A DNA stretch of 64,000 bases from Nemorincola sp044225795. GTDB taxonomy: Bacteria; Bacteroidota; Bacteroidia; Chitinophagales; Chitinophagaceae. Below are positions 1 through 8,694 of this stretch, piece after piece (position 1 is the stretch's first letter; each line of letters starts with the position of its first letter). The notes below the pieces were generated by a model. It searched no databases. It worked only from the letters and a program-made list of their open reading frames with translations, and was not told the DNA's origin. Position numbers and translations under genes: made by a program. The stretch is taken from contig JBGAIF010000001.1 in assembly GCA_044225795.1 (NCBI GenBank), forward strand, positions 372,001 through 436,000. The letters are read 5' to 3'.

Positions 1-906
1 AAAATAGTGCAGGAAACCATGAATGAGAACATGACGCTCATAAGCGGCATACCTCCATGGATGCAAATGTATTTTGACTGGCTCAGCGAGCGCAATGATG
101 GTAAAAAGATAAAAGAGTTGTTTCCTGAATTGCAAGTGATCGTACATGGTGGCGTCAACTTTGAGCCATATAAGGCAAAACTAATGCAAAGCCTGGGCGG
201 CAAAGTAGATATGATCGAGACATTTCCCGCTTCAGAGGGTTTCTTCGCCTTCCAGGATACATTAGATAAAGAAGGACTGTTGCTGAACACTAATGCAGGC
301 ATGTTCTTTGAATTCATTCCTGCAAGCGAAATTATGAATGAAGATCCAACGCGATTATCACTTGGAGATGTGAAGGTTGGTGAAAATTATGCTTTGATCG
401 TTAACAGCAATGCCGGTTTATGGGGTTATAACATTGGTGATACGGTACGGTTTGTCAGCACAGACCCATACAGGCTTGTTGTGACTGGGCGTATCAAGCA
501 TTATATTTCTGCGTTCGGGGAGCACGTGATCGGTGAAGAAGTTGACCATGCCATTCTGAACGCTGCTAAAGAACATAATGTCAATATCGTTGAATTCACA
601 GTAGCCCCTGCCATACAGGTTAGTGAGGGGCTGCCATACCATGAATGGTTCATTGAGTTTGAGAACCCACCAGCTGATGTTGAAGCTTTTGCGGCCTCCG
701 TTGACCGACATCTTGCGGAGAAAAACATTTATTATAATGATCTCATAAGCGGTAAAATATTACAGACACTTAAAGTGCGCGCTATGAAGAAGAACTCATT
801 CATTGAATACATGAGATCTGTCGGCAAACTTGGTGGTCAGAACAAGGTGCCGCGCCTGGGCAATGACAGAAAGATAGCAGACGCTTTGACTCCATGGATC
901 GCCTGA
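1..906 (+). CDS. GH3-family (auxin-responsive-type) acyl-adenylate amidosynthetase-like protein, C-terminal part
   Basis: The reading frame is open from base 1, so the gene starts before the window; 301 C-terminal residues are present. GH3 proteins are ANL-superfamily enzymes that, in plants, adenylate a carboxylic acid and join it to an amino acid; the bacterial substrate is unknown. Supporting motifs are the NSNAGLWGYNIGDTVRF stretch, typical of the GH3 adenylate-binding core, followed by a small C-terminal domain containing FGEHVIGEE. Bacterial GH3 proteins are usually about 500 aa, so roughly 200 residues are missing. It is convergent with the glycosyltransferase gene, and the two stop codons abut at 904-909 in a TGATCA palindrome. 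Confidence 0.85.
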   Translation, partial: KIVQETMNENMTLISGIPPWMQMYFDWLSERNDGKKIKELFPELQVIVHGGVNFEPYKAKLMQSLGGKVDMIETFPASEGFFAFQDTLDKEGLLLNTNAGMFFEFIPASEIMNEDPTRLSLGDVKVGENYALIVNSNAGLWGYNIGDTVRFVSTDPYRLVVTGRIKHYISAFGEHVIGEEVDHAILNAAKEHNVNIVEFTVAPAIQVSEGLPYHEWFIEFENPPADVEAFAASVDRHLAEKNIYYNDLISGKILQTLKVRAMKKNSFIEYMRSVGKLGGQNKVPRLGNDRKIADALTPWIA

Positions 907-1647
907 TCACCATTTTTTCTTAAAATCACCCCTGCTGAAGAACTTTTCGATGAGACAATAAAGGATGATAAAGAAGTAACGGCTTCCCATTTCCCTGATC
1001 TTCAGGTTGGAGGTGCCGTGCTTTCGGTTTCGCCATGAGTTGGGTACTACAGCAAAGGAATATCCGCGTACAATTGCCTTAAGCGGGAGCTCCACTGTCA
1101 GATTGAAATGTGGCGACATGAAGGGCTTAAGCCCTTCAATAGTCTGTCGTGAATACAATTTAAATGCATTGGTCGTATCACGATAGCGCATTTTAAAGAC
1201 AAAGCTGATCATACGGTTGACAAACCTGTTCAGGTATAGTTTCTTCTTTGGATAATCAACAACTAATCCGCCTTTGCTCCACCTGTCTCCAAATACGCAA
1301 TCAACTTTTTTTTCCAAAAAGGCATTGTAGAACTTTACGAGGTCGGCAGGGTCATCTGAAAGATCGCCCATAACAATAGCCACACAATCTCCGGAGAAAT
1401 TCTCCAGCCCCTTACGGATCGCATATCCAAATCCATTGTTAGGCGGCGAATTGAATATTGTTCTCAAAGTTGGCACCGTCTTTTGCAACTCCTTTATTAC
1501 ATCTGCAGTGTTATCTTTTGAATTATCATTGACAACGAGCAATTCGTGTTCAATATTATTCTTATGAAGTTCTGCATAGAACGCACCAACCGTATCCGGA
1601 AGATTCAGTGCCTCATTATAGGCCGGTATTACCACACTTAATTTCAT
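907..1647 (-). CDS. Family 2 glycosyltransferase (polyprenyl-phosphate mannosyltransferase-like)
   Basis: This 246-aa protein opens with LSVVIPAYNEALNLPDTV, the GT2 nucleotide-sugar-binding start, and carries GDLSDDP as its DxD-like metal site near residue 95. Its single catalytic domain resembles DPM1-type polyprenyl-phosphate sugar transferases and lacks the C-terminal membrane domain some relatives have. It is the last gene of a minus-strand operon, 25 bp after the second epimerase gene, so it probably transfers the sugar those enzymes make onto a lipid carrier or glycan. The exact donor and acceptor cannot be read from the sequence. Confidence 0.9.
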   Translation of the reverse strand: MKLSVVIPAYNEALNLPDTVGAFYAELHKNNIEHELLVVNDNSKDNTADVIKELQKTVPTLRTIFNSPPNNGFGYAIRKGLENFSGDCVAIVMGDLSDDPADLVKFYNAFLEKKVDCVFGDRWSKGGLVVDYPKKKLYLNRFVNRMISFVFKMRYRDTTNAFKLYSRQTIEGLKPFMSPHFNLTVELPLKAIVRGYSFAVVPNSWRNRKHGTSNLKIREMGSRYFFIILYCLIEKFFSRGDFKKKW

Positions 1648-1672
1648 AGCAATTAAAATAGAACTTCAACTC

Positions 1673-2737
1673 TTAAACCCTACTTCGCATATTCTCAAAT
1701 ATCTGCTCCATAGTTACCTGCAAGGAATATTTGTAGTCCCATTCAGGGTAATGTGTCTTGAATTTGGTAAGATCTGAAACATACCAGATGTGATCGCCTG
1801 ACCGGTTATTATCGGTATAGGTATAATTCATCTTGTTGCCTGTTATCTCCTCGCAGATGTCTATTGCTTCCAACATGGAACAGTTAGAGAATCTGCCACC
1901 ACCGGCATTATATACCTCCCCGCCCAGGCGTGGAGATTGATAGAAATGCCAGAACATATTTACGAGATCCCATGCATGTATGTTATCGCGTACCTGTTTG
2001 CCTTTATATCCGAAGATTGTGTACTGATCTTTTGTGATCGCGCATTTCATCAAATAAGAAAGAAAACCGTGAAGCTGAGCACCTGAATGCTGAGGGCCTG
2101 TAAGGCAACCACCGCGAAATACAGCCGTGTACATGTCGAAATACTTCCCATATTCCTGAACCATGATATCAGCAGCCACCTTTGATGCCCCAAATACTGA
2201 ATGCTTCGAGTTGTCAATACTCATATGCTCGTCAATACCATTGGTGTAATATTTGTGTGTGTCAGATATCTCCCAGCGCTTATCAAGTTCTACGAGTGGC
2301 AAAAAATTCGGAGTATCTCCATATACTTTGTTAGTAGAGGTAAATATGAACACAGCCTTGGGACAATATAACCTTGTCAACTCCAGAAAGTTGAGCGTAC
2401 CATTTGCGTTGATAGTAAAGTCTGTTATCGGTTCCTTGGCAGCCCAGTCGTGGCTTGGCTGCGCGGCGGTATGCACTACGATCTTTATATCTGCACCATA
2501 TTCCTTAAATAATGTCTCCAGGCTTTGGTAGTCACGGATATCATAATTATATGCCTTGTAGTTAGTATGTTTCTTCTCGAGCACTTCCTTGTTCCATTTT
2601 GTAGAGGCGCCCGCGCCGAAGAAATAGGCTCTCTGATCATTGTCAATGCCAATGACAAGATCCATCTTATCAGCAAAGAAACTTACGCTCTCACTTCCTA
2701 TCAGTCCGTTAGAACCACTTATTACCGCAATGTTCAT
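1673..2737 (-). CDS. Extended SDR nucleotide-sugar epimerase, CDP-paratose 2-epimerase-like
   Basis: This 354-aa protein is an NAD(P)-dependent nucleotide-sugar epimerase/dehydratase. The N-terminal Rossmann motif is GSNGLIG. TSTNKVYG supplies the catalytic serine/threonine region, and GCLTGPQHSGAQLHGF and GYKGKQVRDNIHAWDLV are typical of CDP-paratose/tyvelose 2-epimerase relatives. The YxxxK site reads FGASK here, with Phe where Tyr is usual. From memory this substitution also occurs in close relatives, so it may be a family trait rather than damage. The start overlaps the end of the upstream epimerase gene by 4 bp (ATGA), which implies translational coupling and possibly a joint complex. 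The substrate is inferred only. Confidence 0.85.
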   Translation of the reverse strand: MNIAVISGSNGLIGSESVSFFADKMDLVIGIDNDQRAYFFGAGASTKWNKEVLEKKHTNYKAYNYDIRDYQSLETLFKEYGADIKIVVHTAAQPSHDWAAKEPITDFTINANGTLNFLELTRLYCPKAVFIFTSTNKVYGDTPNFLPLVELDKRWEISDTHKYYTNGIDEHMSIDNSKHSVFGASKVAADIMVQEYGKYFDMYTAVFRGGCLTGPQHSGAQLHGFLSYLMKCAITKDQYTIFGYKGKQVRDNIHAWDLVNMFWHFYQSPRLGGEVYNAGGGRFSNCSMLEAIDICEEITGNKMNYTYTDNNRSGDHIWYVSDLTKFKTHYPEWDYKYSLQVTMEQIFENMRSRV

Positions 2738-3807
2738 GAATTCAGTATTGGTTTTAATTCTTTTTCGTTTTCGTGTATCCAGTTATAGGTGTCTGCAACA
2801 ATATCCCTGATATTCCTTTTAGGCTGCCACCCTGTTTCGGTATATATCTTTGTATTGTCAGTAATATATAACGGAATATCTCCTTTCCTGTTCTCAGGCA
2901 CCGATATGGCTCCTACTTTATTCCCTGTTATCTCTGCACATATGCCTGATAATTCAAGCAGCGAAACACTCGATGCCACACCACCACCTGCATTAAATAC
3001 TTTCCCTTTTACCACATCAAAATGATGCAATTCATAATCCACCAGGTCAAAAAGATCAAGTATATGCATTGCGTCGCGAACCTGTTTACCAAGACCACCA
3101 TACCCGAAATAAGCGACATCTTTCCCCCAGTAGTGCCTGGCCACCCACAGTGTCATTACCCCCTGATCTACTTTTCCCATCTGGTGTGGACCTGCCACTA
3201 CACCACAACGATTGATCACATAGTCTACATTAAAGAACTCCCTGAACTCCTCCGCAAGCAACTCTGACGCCAGCTTGGTAGCGCCGTATACCGACCTCGC
3301 CTTATCTAATGGGAATGTCTCATTGATCCCATTTATGCTTATTCCCCCAATTGACTGTTGCGCTGATATCTCAAAACGTGTGCCCCCCTCAACATAGTTG
3401 ACCTGTTCCAGGTAACTGATCGGATACACCCGGCTGGTGGACAGAAAAATGAACTTTGCACCAGTTCTAGCGGCAAGCTCCAATGTGTTTATGGTTCCAT
3501 TCAGGTTGGTATTGATAACATAACTCAATGACGAGCCCATACCGGCCATTACAGATGGCTCTGCTGCTGCATCAATGATAAAATCATATCGCTGATCGAT
3601 CTGAAGATCTTCCGGGTTACGGATATCCCCATGTATAAACTCAATACCTGCATCTTTTAGTTTTGGTAAATTAAGCTCAGACCCCCGCCTTTTTAAATTA
3701 TCTAATACAGAGATATGGAATGCCGGGTATTTTTCCTTCAATTTCAATGCAAGGTTAGATCCGATAAACCCACATCCACCGGTAATAAGAATTGACAGAG
3801 CTCCCAA
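2734..3807 (-). CDS. Extended SDR nucleotide-sugar epimerase, CDP-paratose 2-epimerase-like (first gene of operon)
   Basis: This 357-aa extended short-chain dehydrogenase/reductase has the nucleotide-binding motif ITGGCGFIGSNLA, the STSRVY serine segment and an intact YGATK catalytic motif. It is a paralogue in layout of the next gene but keeps the catalytic tyrosine. No ATG lies near the conserved start; the gene appears to begin with TTG at 3807, four codons before the ILITGG strand. A TACATTTG -7 box lies 42 nt upstream. Together with the second epimerase and the GT2 gene it forms a three-gene cell-surface sugar operon. The exact reaction (2-epimerisation, 4-epimerisation or dehydration) is not determined. 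Confidence 0.85.
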   Translation of the reverse strand: MGALSILITGGCGFIGSNLALKLKEKYPAFHISVLDNLKRRGSELNLPKLKDAGIEFIHGDIRNPEDLQIDQRYDFIIDAAAEPSVMAGMGSSLSYVINTNLNGTINTLELAARTGAKFIFLSTSRVYPISYLEQVNYVEGGTRFEISAQQSIGGISINGINETFPLDKARSVYGATKLASELLAEEFREFFNVDYVINRCGVVAGPHQMGKVDQGVMTLWVARHYWGKDVAYFGYGGLGKQVRDAMHILDLFDLVDYELHHFDVVKGKVFNAGGGVASSVSLLELSGICAEITGNKVGAISVPENRKGDIPLYITDNTKIYTETGWQPKRNIRDIVADTYNWIHENEKELKPILNS

Positions 3808-3849
3808 AAGTTTAGAATGATTTGACTATGTATAAAATAAATCCGGATG

Positions 3850-3857
3850 CAAATGTA
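3850..3857 (-). promoter_or_regulatory. Bacteroidota -7 promoter box for the epimerase-glycosyltransferase operon
   Basis: TACATTTG on the minus strand matches the Bacteroidota primary-sigma consensus TAnnTTTG. It lies 42 nt before the TTG start of the first epimerase gene. No convincing -33 TTTG was identified. Confidence 0.5.
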
Positions 3858-3900
3858 CATAATAATATATGTGCTAGCTTGCCAGCGGGGTCTTCCTAAT

Positions 3901-3927
3901 AAAAAAACCGCCGGGTGAAACCGGCGG
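3901..3927 (-). terminator. Rho-independent terminator of the DUF4402 gene
   Basis: A perfect 7-bp stem, CCGCCGG/CCGGCGG with a 6-nt loop, is followed on the minus strand by seven T. It ends a transcript with an untranslated tail of about 140 nt after the DUF4402 gene. Confidence 0.8.
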
Positions 3928-4067
3928 TCATTGATCTCAAAAACAAAACAGTCTTTAAGGGTTAGTAATGTGTTTGATAATTAGGTTCTTTTAAAAGGCC
4001 GGAGCAGCTGTCTCAAAACAAGGTAGAGAAACAGTTGCCCGGATATGATCAGTTATTTGATGTCAGA

Positions 4068-4589
4068 TTAGTTATAGTTAACAGTTACCGGTACAGCGGT
4101 AGAGTTGGTGTAAGTACCTGCAGCCTGTGCAGCAGCAACACTAAGTGTAGCACCTACATAGAGAGTCTGTGTACCACCGGAGCTCAAAGTACCTGTAGAA
4201 GACGGGTTGCTTGTGAAAGAACCTACGCTCATTGTGTGTGAGCTACCGTCAGTCAGTGTAGCGCTTGTAGGCAGTGTGATAGCGTAAGTGTAGCCGGGCT
4301 CACCTGATACTGCGAATTCAGCAGCGGCAACAGTACCTGTAGTAGCAGGGAGTGTAACACCACCGGAACCGCCGGTAGTACGGGTGCCTGAGGTAGAGAG
4401 GATAACGGTACCTGAAGTAGAACCGGATACAGCGATGTTACCGAAGTTCATATCCACAGATTTAGATATAGCGATGGGGGTGATGATAGTAGCGGTAGCA
4501 GAAGCGGTAGCAGAGGCCTGAGCGAAAGATTTGTCAGAAGCGATAACTGCGATGGCTGCGATGGCGAGAACTTTTACGATGTTTTTCAT
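4068..4589 (-). CDS. Secreted DUF4402-family protein
   Basis: This 173-aa protein has a signal peptide (residues 1-23, ending KSFAQA) followed by a Ser/Thr/Gly/Ala-rich beta-strand domain. The segment ATATIITPIAISKSVDMNFG is the typical opening of DUF4402 domains, which occur in exported, probably surface or fimbria-like proteins of Bacteroidota and Proteobacteria. The codon composition is very repetitive in Thr, Ser and Gly. The gene stands alone between its own terminator and a divergent barrel gene. The leader before the ATG is rich in A and C, with repeated CAAAAACAAAAC-like words. The molecular role is unknown. Confidence 0.85.
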   Translation of the reverse strand: MKNIVKVLAIAAIAVIASDKSFAQASATASATATIITPIAISKSVDMNFGNIAVSGSTSGTVILSTSGTRTTGGSGGVTLPATTGTVAAAEFAVSGEPGYTYAITLPTSATLTDGSSHTMSVGSFTSNPSSTGTLSSGGTQTLYVGATLSVAAAQAAGTYTNSTAVPVTVNYN

Positions 4590-4802
4590 TTTGTTTTGTT
4601 TTTGAGTTGTTTAAGAATGTTTTGTTTTTGTTTGACAGGAATATTGCGAATTACGTGCCATAGTTATAAACAACTGAAAATCAATGAAATATAATTCCTG
4701 CGCACCTTCATTTCTTCCGTATAGCGGATGATTTTTCCGAAAAATGGAATTAATTTGGGCTTATGTATGTACTTTCAGGCCTGATTTTACGTTAAAAGCC
4801 CG

Positions 4803-5462
4803 ATGAGATGCGTGCAATTGGCCCTGATAATAGCATTGGTATGCATATCCCAAAGTGCATCTGCCCAAAAAGAGCTGTTCTTTGAGGAGCCGAGAAAAAC
4901 TTTCGAGGGTGGATTGGCTTTCGGAATGAATATGTCGCAGGTAGAAGGTGATAGCTATTCCGGTTATCACAAGGTGGGGTTAAATACAGGGGCTCTGGTG
5001 TACATCCACTTTAATCAAACTGCCGGCATCAGCCTGGAATTACTATATGCTCAAAAAGGCACCCGCGGCGCGCATGTCATAGAATCGCAGTATGTAGGTA
5101 CTTCTTTCGACAAGTACTATCTGAATTTAAATTATGTAGAACTACCGGTACTCTTTCACTGGCGTCCTAAACTCATATATGATATAGAGCTCGGTCTCTC
5201 TTATGCCAGGTTGATGGGCTATAAGGAATGGGCCGAGGCTGATCAACCCATTATATTCCCGCCGGACCTCACTTATTTTAATAAAAACGACATCGACTAC
5301 GTGGGAGGGCTGTCAGTTTGGTTTCACAAGCACTGGCACGCAGAGGCTAGAGCACAGTTCTCTGCAATAACTATACGCCCGTGGGACAGAGTGCTTCCAC
5401 GTTATCTAGGCGGCAATCAATTTAATAACACTGTTGCCTTGCGGCTCATGTATATATTATAG
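4803..5462 (+). CDS. Outer-membrane beta-barrel protein (PorT-like fold)
   Basis: This 219-aa protein has a signal peptide (about residues 1-21, ending SASAQ) followed by alternating amphipathic strands: the GGLAFGMNMSQVEGDSYSGY opening, YVELPVLFHWRP, and an aromatic C-terminus NNTVALRLMYIL. This layout is characteristic of the small eight-stranded PorT-like or OmpW-like barrels abundant in Bacteroidota. It precedes the ECF sigma gene by 89 bp but has no visible functional tie to it. The function is unknown. Confidence 0.8.
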   Translation: MRCVQLALIIALVCISQSASAQKELFFEEPRKTFEGGLAFGMNMSQVEGDSYSGYHKVGLNTGALVYIHFNQTAGISLELLYAQKGTRGAHVIESQYVGTSFDKYYLNLNYVELPVLFHWRPKLIYDIELGLSYARLMGYKEWAEADQPIIFPPDLTYFNKNDIDYVGGLSVWFHKHWHAEARAQFSAITIRPWDRVLPRYLGGNQFNNTVALRLMYIL

Positions 5463-5551
5463 GCGCTTTCTTTTCCCACCCAAAATAATTTATTTAGTAC
5501 TGTGTGATTTTTTGTCTGTGCCCGTTACTAATAATCCGGAATACAATTTAG

Positions 5552-6055
5552 ATGACAAACATGCCGGAACAAACCAAGGCTTTTATACAACTGATCAGGG
5601 AACAGGAAAAACTGATCTATAAGGTTTGTCACATATATGGAGAACTAGCTGAAGACAGAAAAGACCTCTTTCAGGAAATAGTGATCCAGGCATGGATAGC
5701 TTACCCCCGATTTAATAACCAGTCTAAGGTAAGTACGTGGCTATATCGTGTAGCCCTGAACACGGCCATCAATCACCAGCGGAATAAGAAGAAGCATATT
5801 TCTACAGATACCAGCTGGCTTAGTGACCATATTGCCGACTCCCTGTATACACCCAATGAGGAATATAAGATCATGCACCGGCTTATTGCCGATCTGCCCC
5901 CACTGGAGAAAGCTATAGTGTTATTATACCTCGAGGACAATAGTCACCAGGCTATAGCCGATATCATCGGTCTATCGGCAAGCAATGTAGGTACCCGGTT
6001 GGCGCGCATCAAAGAAAAACTAAAAAAACAGGCACAAATAATCGTAAACAATTAA
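5552..6055 (+). CDS. ECF-type RNA polymerase sigma factor
   Basis: This 167-aa protein contains sigma region 2 (KDLFQEIVIQAWIAYPRF, with WLYRVALNTAINHQR) and region 4 (LPPLEKAIVLLYLEDNSHQAIADIIGLSASNVGTRLARIKEKLK, summarised by the helix-turn-helix around IADIIGLSASNVGTRL). There is no region 3, as in extracytoplasmic-function sigma factors. ATG at 5552 is used; a second Met three codons later is possible. The next gene, 10 bp downstream, encodes a membrane protein that is likely its partner or anti-sigma factor. Target promoters are not identifiable here. Confidence 0.92.
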   Translation: MTNMPEQTKAFIQLIREQEKLIYKVCHIYGELAEDRKDLFQEIVIQAWIAYPRFNNQSKVSTWLYRVALNTAINHQRNKKKHISTDTSWLSDHIADSLYTPNEEYKIMHRLIADLPPLEKAIVLLYLEDNSHQAIADIIGLSASNVGTRLARIKEKLKKQAQIIVNN

Positions 6056-6065
6056 AACAAGCTAT

Positions 6066-6683
6066 ATGGAACTTGATGAAATGAAATCGAAATGGCAACA
6101 AATGAGCGAAGAGCTAAAAGCGACCAGGATAGTCAATGAACAACTCATGCAGCGTATGCTTACAGATAAAGCTACCACTGCCATGGACAAAATGAGATCG
6201 TATGAATACTTCGGCGTGGGAGCCTGCTGCCTGTTACTGCTGCTATTCTTATTAAACATTCAGCGCATAGACAACACCATTATTATGGAAATATCTTATT
6301 CTATTATGCTAGCCGGCACGGCCACAAGCCTGTTCATTGGTATATATAAACTGAAAGTACTGTCACAGATCGACTTCAGCAATGCGTCAGTCATCCAGAC
6401 AACAGATAAGATTCAACGCTTCCGCTTGCTTGTAGCTCGAGAAAAACTGTGGTCTATACTATTGTCTCCCTTCGTGCTTGGCGCCGCCTATATTGTTGTT
6501 TTCAAGTGGGTAAACCACCGCGACCTTCTGTCAGAACCGAAGACATTTATTATCCGGGGCGCCATAGCGCTTGTGGTAATGATCGCAGCTTTATTAATAA
6601 TATACCCGAAAGTGTACTTTGCCCGTATCAATACAATACTTGGCAACCTGAAAGAAATAGACACTTTCCGGAATGCATCATAG
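6066..6683 (+). CDS. Four-helix membrane protein, probable partner (anti-sigma-like) of the ECF sigma factor
   Basis: This 205-aa protein has a cytoplasmic N-terminal segment of about 45 residues (MELDEMKSKWQQMSEELK...), then hydrophobic segments near residues 48-66, 75-93, 128-146 and 158-178. It follows the sigma gene by 10 bp, the usual place for an anti-sigma factor in Bacteroidota, and such partners often start with a short soluble helix followed by membrane helices. It lacks a recognisable zinc anti-sigma HxxxCxxC motif. Regulation of the sigma factor is inferred from position. Confidence 0.75.
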   Translation: MELDEMKSKWQQMSEELKATRIVNEQLMQRMLTDKATTAMDKMRSYEYFGVGACCLLLLLFLLNIQRIDNTIIMEISYSIMLAGTATSLFIGIYKLKVLSQIDFSNASVIQTTDKIQRFRLLVAREKLWSILLSPFVLGAAYIVVFKWVNHRDLLSEPKTFIIRGAIALVVMIAALLIIYPKVYFARINTILGNLKEIDTFRNAS

Positions 6684-6711
6684 CCTTATTTTTAGTTATT
6701 TTTGAATTACT

Positions 6712-7308
6712 ATGTTCTATTCTTTTAAGGGATTCATACCCGTAGTTCATCCGTCAGCATTTGTTCATCCGCAGGCTGCTGTCACAGGCAATGTTATCAT
6801 TGGCAAAGATGTGTATGTAGGCCCTGGGGCAGCCATACGTGGCGACTGGGGTGGTATAGTCATTGAAGATGGTTGTAATGTACAGGAAAATTGTACCATA
6901 CATATGTTCCCGGGTATCACTATTACACTCAGGGAAGGGGCTCATATAGGACATGGCGCTATTGTACATGGTGCTCATGTCGGCAGGAATGTACTCGTCG
7001 GTATGAATTCTGTTTTGATGGATGAAGCGGAAATAGGCGACGGGAGTATTATCGGTGCCATGACCTTTATTCCGGCAAAAACGATCATCCCAGCGCGCAG
7101 CCTTGTCGTTGGGAATCCGGGAAAAGTGATCAAAGAGGTGAGCGAAGACATGATAAACTGGAAAACAAAAGGAACCAGGCTTTACCAGCTATTACCCAGA
7201 GATTGCCATGAAAGTCTTATCGCCTGCAACCCGCTATCTGAGGTTCCCGCTAACCGGCCTGAACAGGAAACATTATATGCTACCTGGGAAGAAGTAAAGA
7301 ATAGCTAA
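6712..7308 (+). CDS. Left-handed beta-helix hexapeptide protein, PaaY / gamma-carbonic-anhydrase-like
   Basis: This 198-aa protein has repeated hexapeptides (VIIGKD, VYVGPG, AAIRGD, AHIGHG) forming a left-handed beta-helix trimer. The histidines in CTIHMFP and AHIGHGAIVHGAHVG fit the inter-subunit metal site of gamma-class carbonic anhydrases. The C-terminal extension RLYQLLPRDCHESL is typical of the PaaY thioesterase-like branch linked to phenylacetate degradation. No other paa gene is present, so the physiological reaction is uncertain. It ends at a strong bidirectional terminator. Confidence 0.85.
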   Translation: MFYSFKGFIPVVHPSAFVHPQAAVTGNVIIGKDVYVGPGAAIRGDWGGIVIEDGCNVQENCTIHMFPGITITLREGAHIGHGAIVHGAHVGRNVLVGMNSVLMDEAEIGDGSIIGAMTFIPAKTIIPARSLVVGNPGKVIKEVSEDMINWKTKGTRLYQLLPRDCHESLIACNPLSEVPANRPEQETLYATWEEVKNS

Positions 7309-7332
7309 TAGCCTGATAAACTTTAAGTTAAT

Positions 7333-7362
7333 AAAAAGGGTCCCGTATTCGGGACCCTTTTT
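7333..7362. terminator. Bidirectional rho-independent terminator
   Basis: A perfect 13-bp inverted repeat (AAAAAGGGTCCCG and its complement) with a 4-nt loop lies between the PaaY-like gene and the convergent ArsR-type gene. The A/T ends can terminate both transcripts. Confidence 0.9.
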
Positions 7363-7383
7363 GTGAGGCGTTCAACTATTAAA

Positions 7384-7752
7384 TTAAGCGTTAGCTTCTT
7401 CAGAGTGTACCAGCTCGTTAACGAACTTAGCAACAGCAGCTATGCGTGAGTGGTTCAGTGCATAGTGGATGAATTTGCCATCACGCTCAGTGATAACGAT
7501 GTTAGCACGACGGAGGATAGCAAGATGCTGAGAAGCAACAGACTGCTCTAAACGTAATTTTACATAAATGTCAGTTACATTCATACGCTTGTTTTCTTCG
7601 AGCAACTTCACGATCTGCTGACGCAGTTTGTGATTGATAGCCCTGAGGGTCATAGCAGCGTTCTTAACTGCCACATAGTCTAATTTGATCTGTTCGTTAG
7701 ATCCTTCGCTTTTACGAATTACCAGAGTGTTTGCTGATACTGTCGTTTCCAT
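7384..7752 (-). CDS. ArsR-type winged-helix transcriptional regulator
   Basis: This 122-aa protein has a winged helix covering about residues 30-110. The segment HKLRQQIVKLLEENKRMNVTDIYVKL leads into the recognition helix SVASQHLAILRRANIV, and then the wing ERDGKFIHYALN. No cysteine pairs typical of metal sensors are present, so it is not an obvious metal-responsive ArsR/SmtB. A TATGTTTG -7 box lies 78 nt upstream of the ATG, leaving a long leader. It stands alone, so its targets are unknown. Confidence 0.9.
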   Translation of the reverse strand: METTVSANTLVIRKSEGSNEQIKLDYVAVKNAAMTLRAINHKLRQQIVKLLEENKRMNVTDIYVKLRLEQSVASQHLAILRRANIVITERDGKFIHYALNHSRIAAVAKFVNELVHSEEANA

Positions 7753-7830
7753 TACTTTTAAATTTTACGATGTTAATTGAAAGAATTATTGTTTATGCCT
7801 CTTATATAAGCCATTATTTGAATGGGGGTG

Positions 7831-7838
7831 CAAACATA
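7831..7838 (-). promoter_or_regulatory. -7 promoter box of the ArsR-type regulator gene
   Basis: TATGTTTG on the minus strand fits TAnnTTTG and lies 78 nt before the ATG at 7752. It is the best match in the AT-rich 193-bp intergenic region. Confidence 0.4.
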
Positions 7839-7945
7839 CTTAATTAAAGCGATATGAAAGGCATAATATTTAAGAAAAAAGTTAAGATAGAGTTAAAGTA
7901 TGATAATTTTAATTGATGGGATTGATTTAATTATTTGAATATCAA

Positions 7946-8614
7946 TTATTTATGAGTATGAACTTGTTTTAGGTAAAGAGGCTCTGCTGTGGCTAAATTG
8001 ACAAAATCATTACACTTAAGTTGCTCATAGGCATATATCCCCCATGTTTCAAGAGGCATGGCGGTATCGGTATCAATAGCTTTAATATCTTTTTCGCCCA
8101 TTTCCTGCAACAACGGTGAGTCAGTAACAACATATGCTTGTTGTATACCTGCCAACAGTTGCATCAGTTGCTCCTCCGTAATATGTTGCGGAGATGTCAG
8201 GCAGTTGAAACTATTATCATAAATGCTGATAAAATATTCTTTCTCGCGGGCCATCAGCAGCGAGATATACCGGGAATAATTTTTGTTTCCCTTTTTATAT
8301 GCGTTGTAGGCAAGTAGCGTCAGCCTGTTATCCATGAGCAATGGTTTGTCCAGCGCATAGCAAAGGCCCTTCGCCGTTGCTACCCCTATACGCAGGCCCG
8401 TGTAGGAACCGGGGCCTCCGCAAACTACTACAGCGGCAATATCTTGCAACAGGATGTTCGCATCTGACAGCACTTCCTGTATCATAATATTAATTGTGCC
8501 TGCATGATTGCGGGCTTCAAGGTTGTTCCTCAGCGAGATGATCTTTCCTTCTTTGCTTAGGGCAACGGTGCCGGTATCAGTAGCCGTGTCAATATGTAGC
8601 AGGTATGCAGACAT
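7946..8614 (-). CDS. tsaB: tRNA N6-threonylcarbamoyladenosine biosynthesis protein TsaB
   Basis: This 222-aa ASKHA-fold protein partners TsaD and TsaE in making t6A at position 37 of ANN-decoding tRNAs. Key motifs are the start LLHIDTATDTGTVALS and GGPGSYTGLRIGVATAKGL, both diagnostic of TsaB. An ATG at 8644 would add ten residues, but a TATTTTTG -7 box lies between it and the ATG at 8614, so 8614 is preferred. The C-terminus ends PLYLKQVHTH, the family's usual 'YLR' tail. It is divergent from ridA, with both promoters inside an 80-bp gap. Confidence 0.92.
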   Translation of the reverse strand: MSAYLLHIDTATDTGTVALSKEGKIISLRNNLEARNHAGTINIMIQEVLSDANILLQDIAAVVVCGGPGSYTGLRIGVATAKGLCYALDKPLLMDNRLTLLAYNAYKKGNKNYSRYISLLMAREKEYFISIYDNSFNCLTSPQHITEEQLMQLLAGIQQAYVVTDSPLLQEMGEKDIKAIDTDTAMPLETWGIYAYEQLKCNDFVNLATAEPLYLKQVHTHK

Positions 8615-8621
8615 GAGGACG

Positions 8622-8629
8622 CAAAAATA
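8622..8629 (-). promoter_or_regulatory. -7 promoter box of tsaB
   Basis: TATTTTTG on the minus strand lies 7 nt before the ATG at 8614. This predicts an almost leaderless mRNA and rules out the upstream ATG at 8644. Confidence 0.6.
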
Positions 8630-8682
8630 AGGTAAAAGGTACATGACAAGCCTTTGTGTTTATCATGTGACGTAAATACTGC

Positions 8683-8690
8683 TACTTTTG
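8683..8690 (+). promoter_or_regulatory. -7 promoter box of ridA
   Basis: TACTTTTG exactly matches TAnnTTTG and lies only 4 nt before the ridA ATG at 8695, which suggests a leaderless or near-leaderless transcript. Confidence 0.65.
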
Positions 8691-8694
8691 TGAC

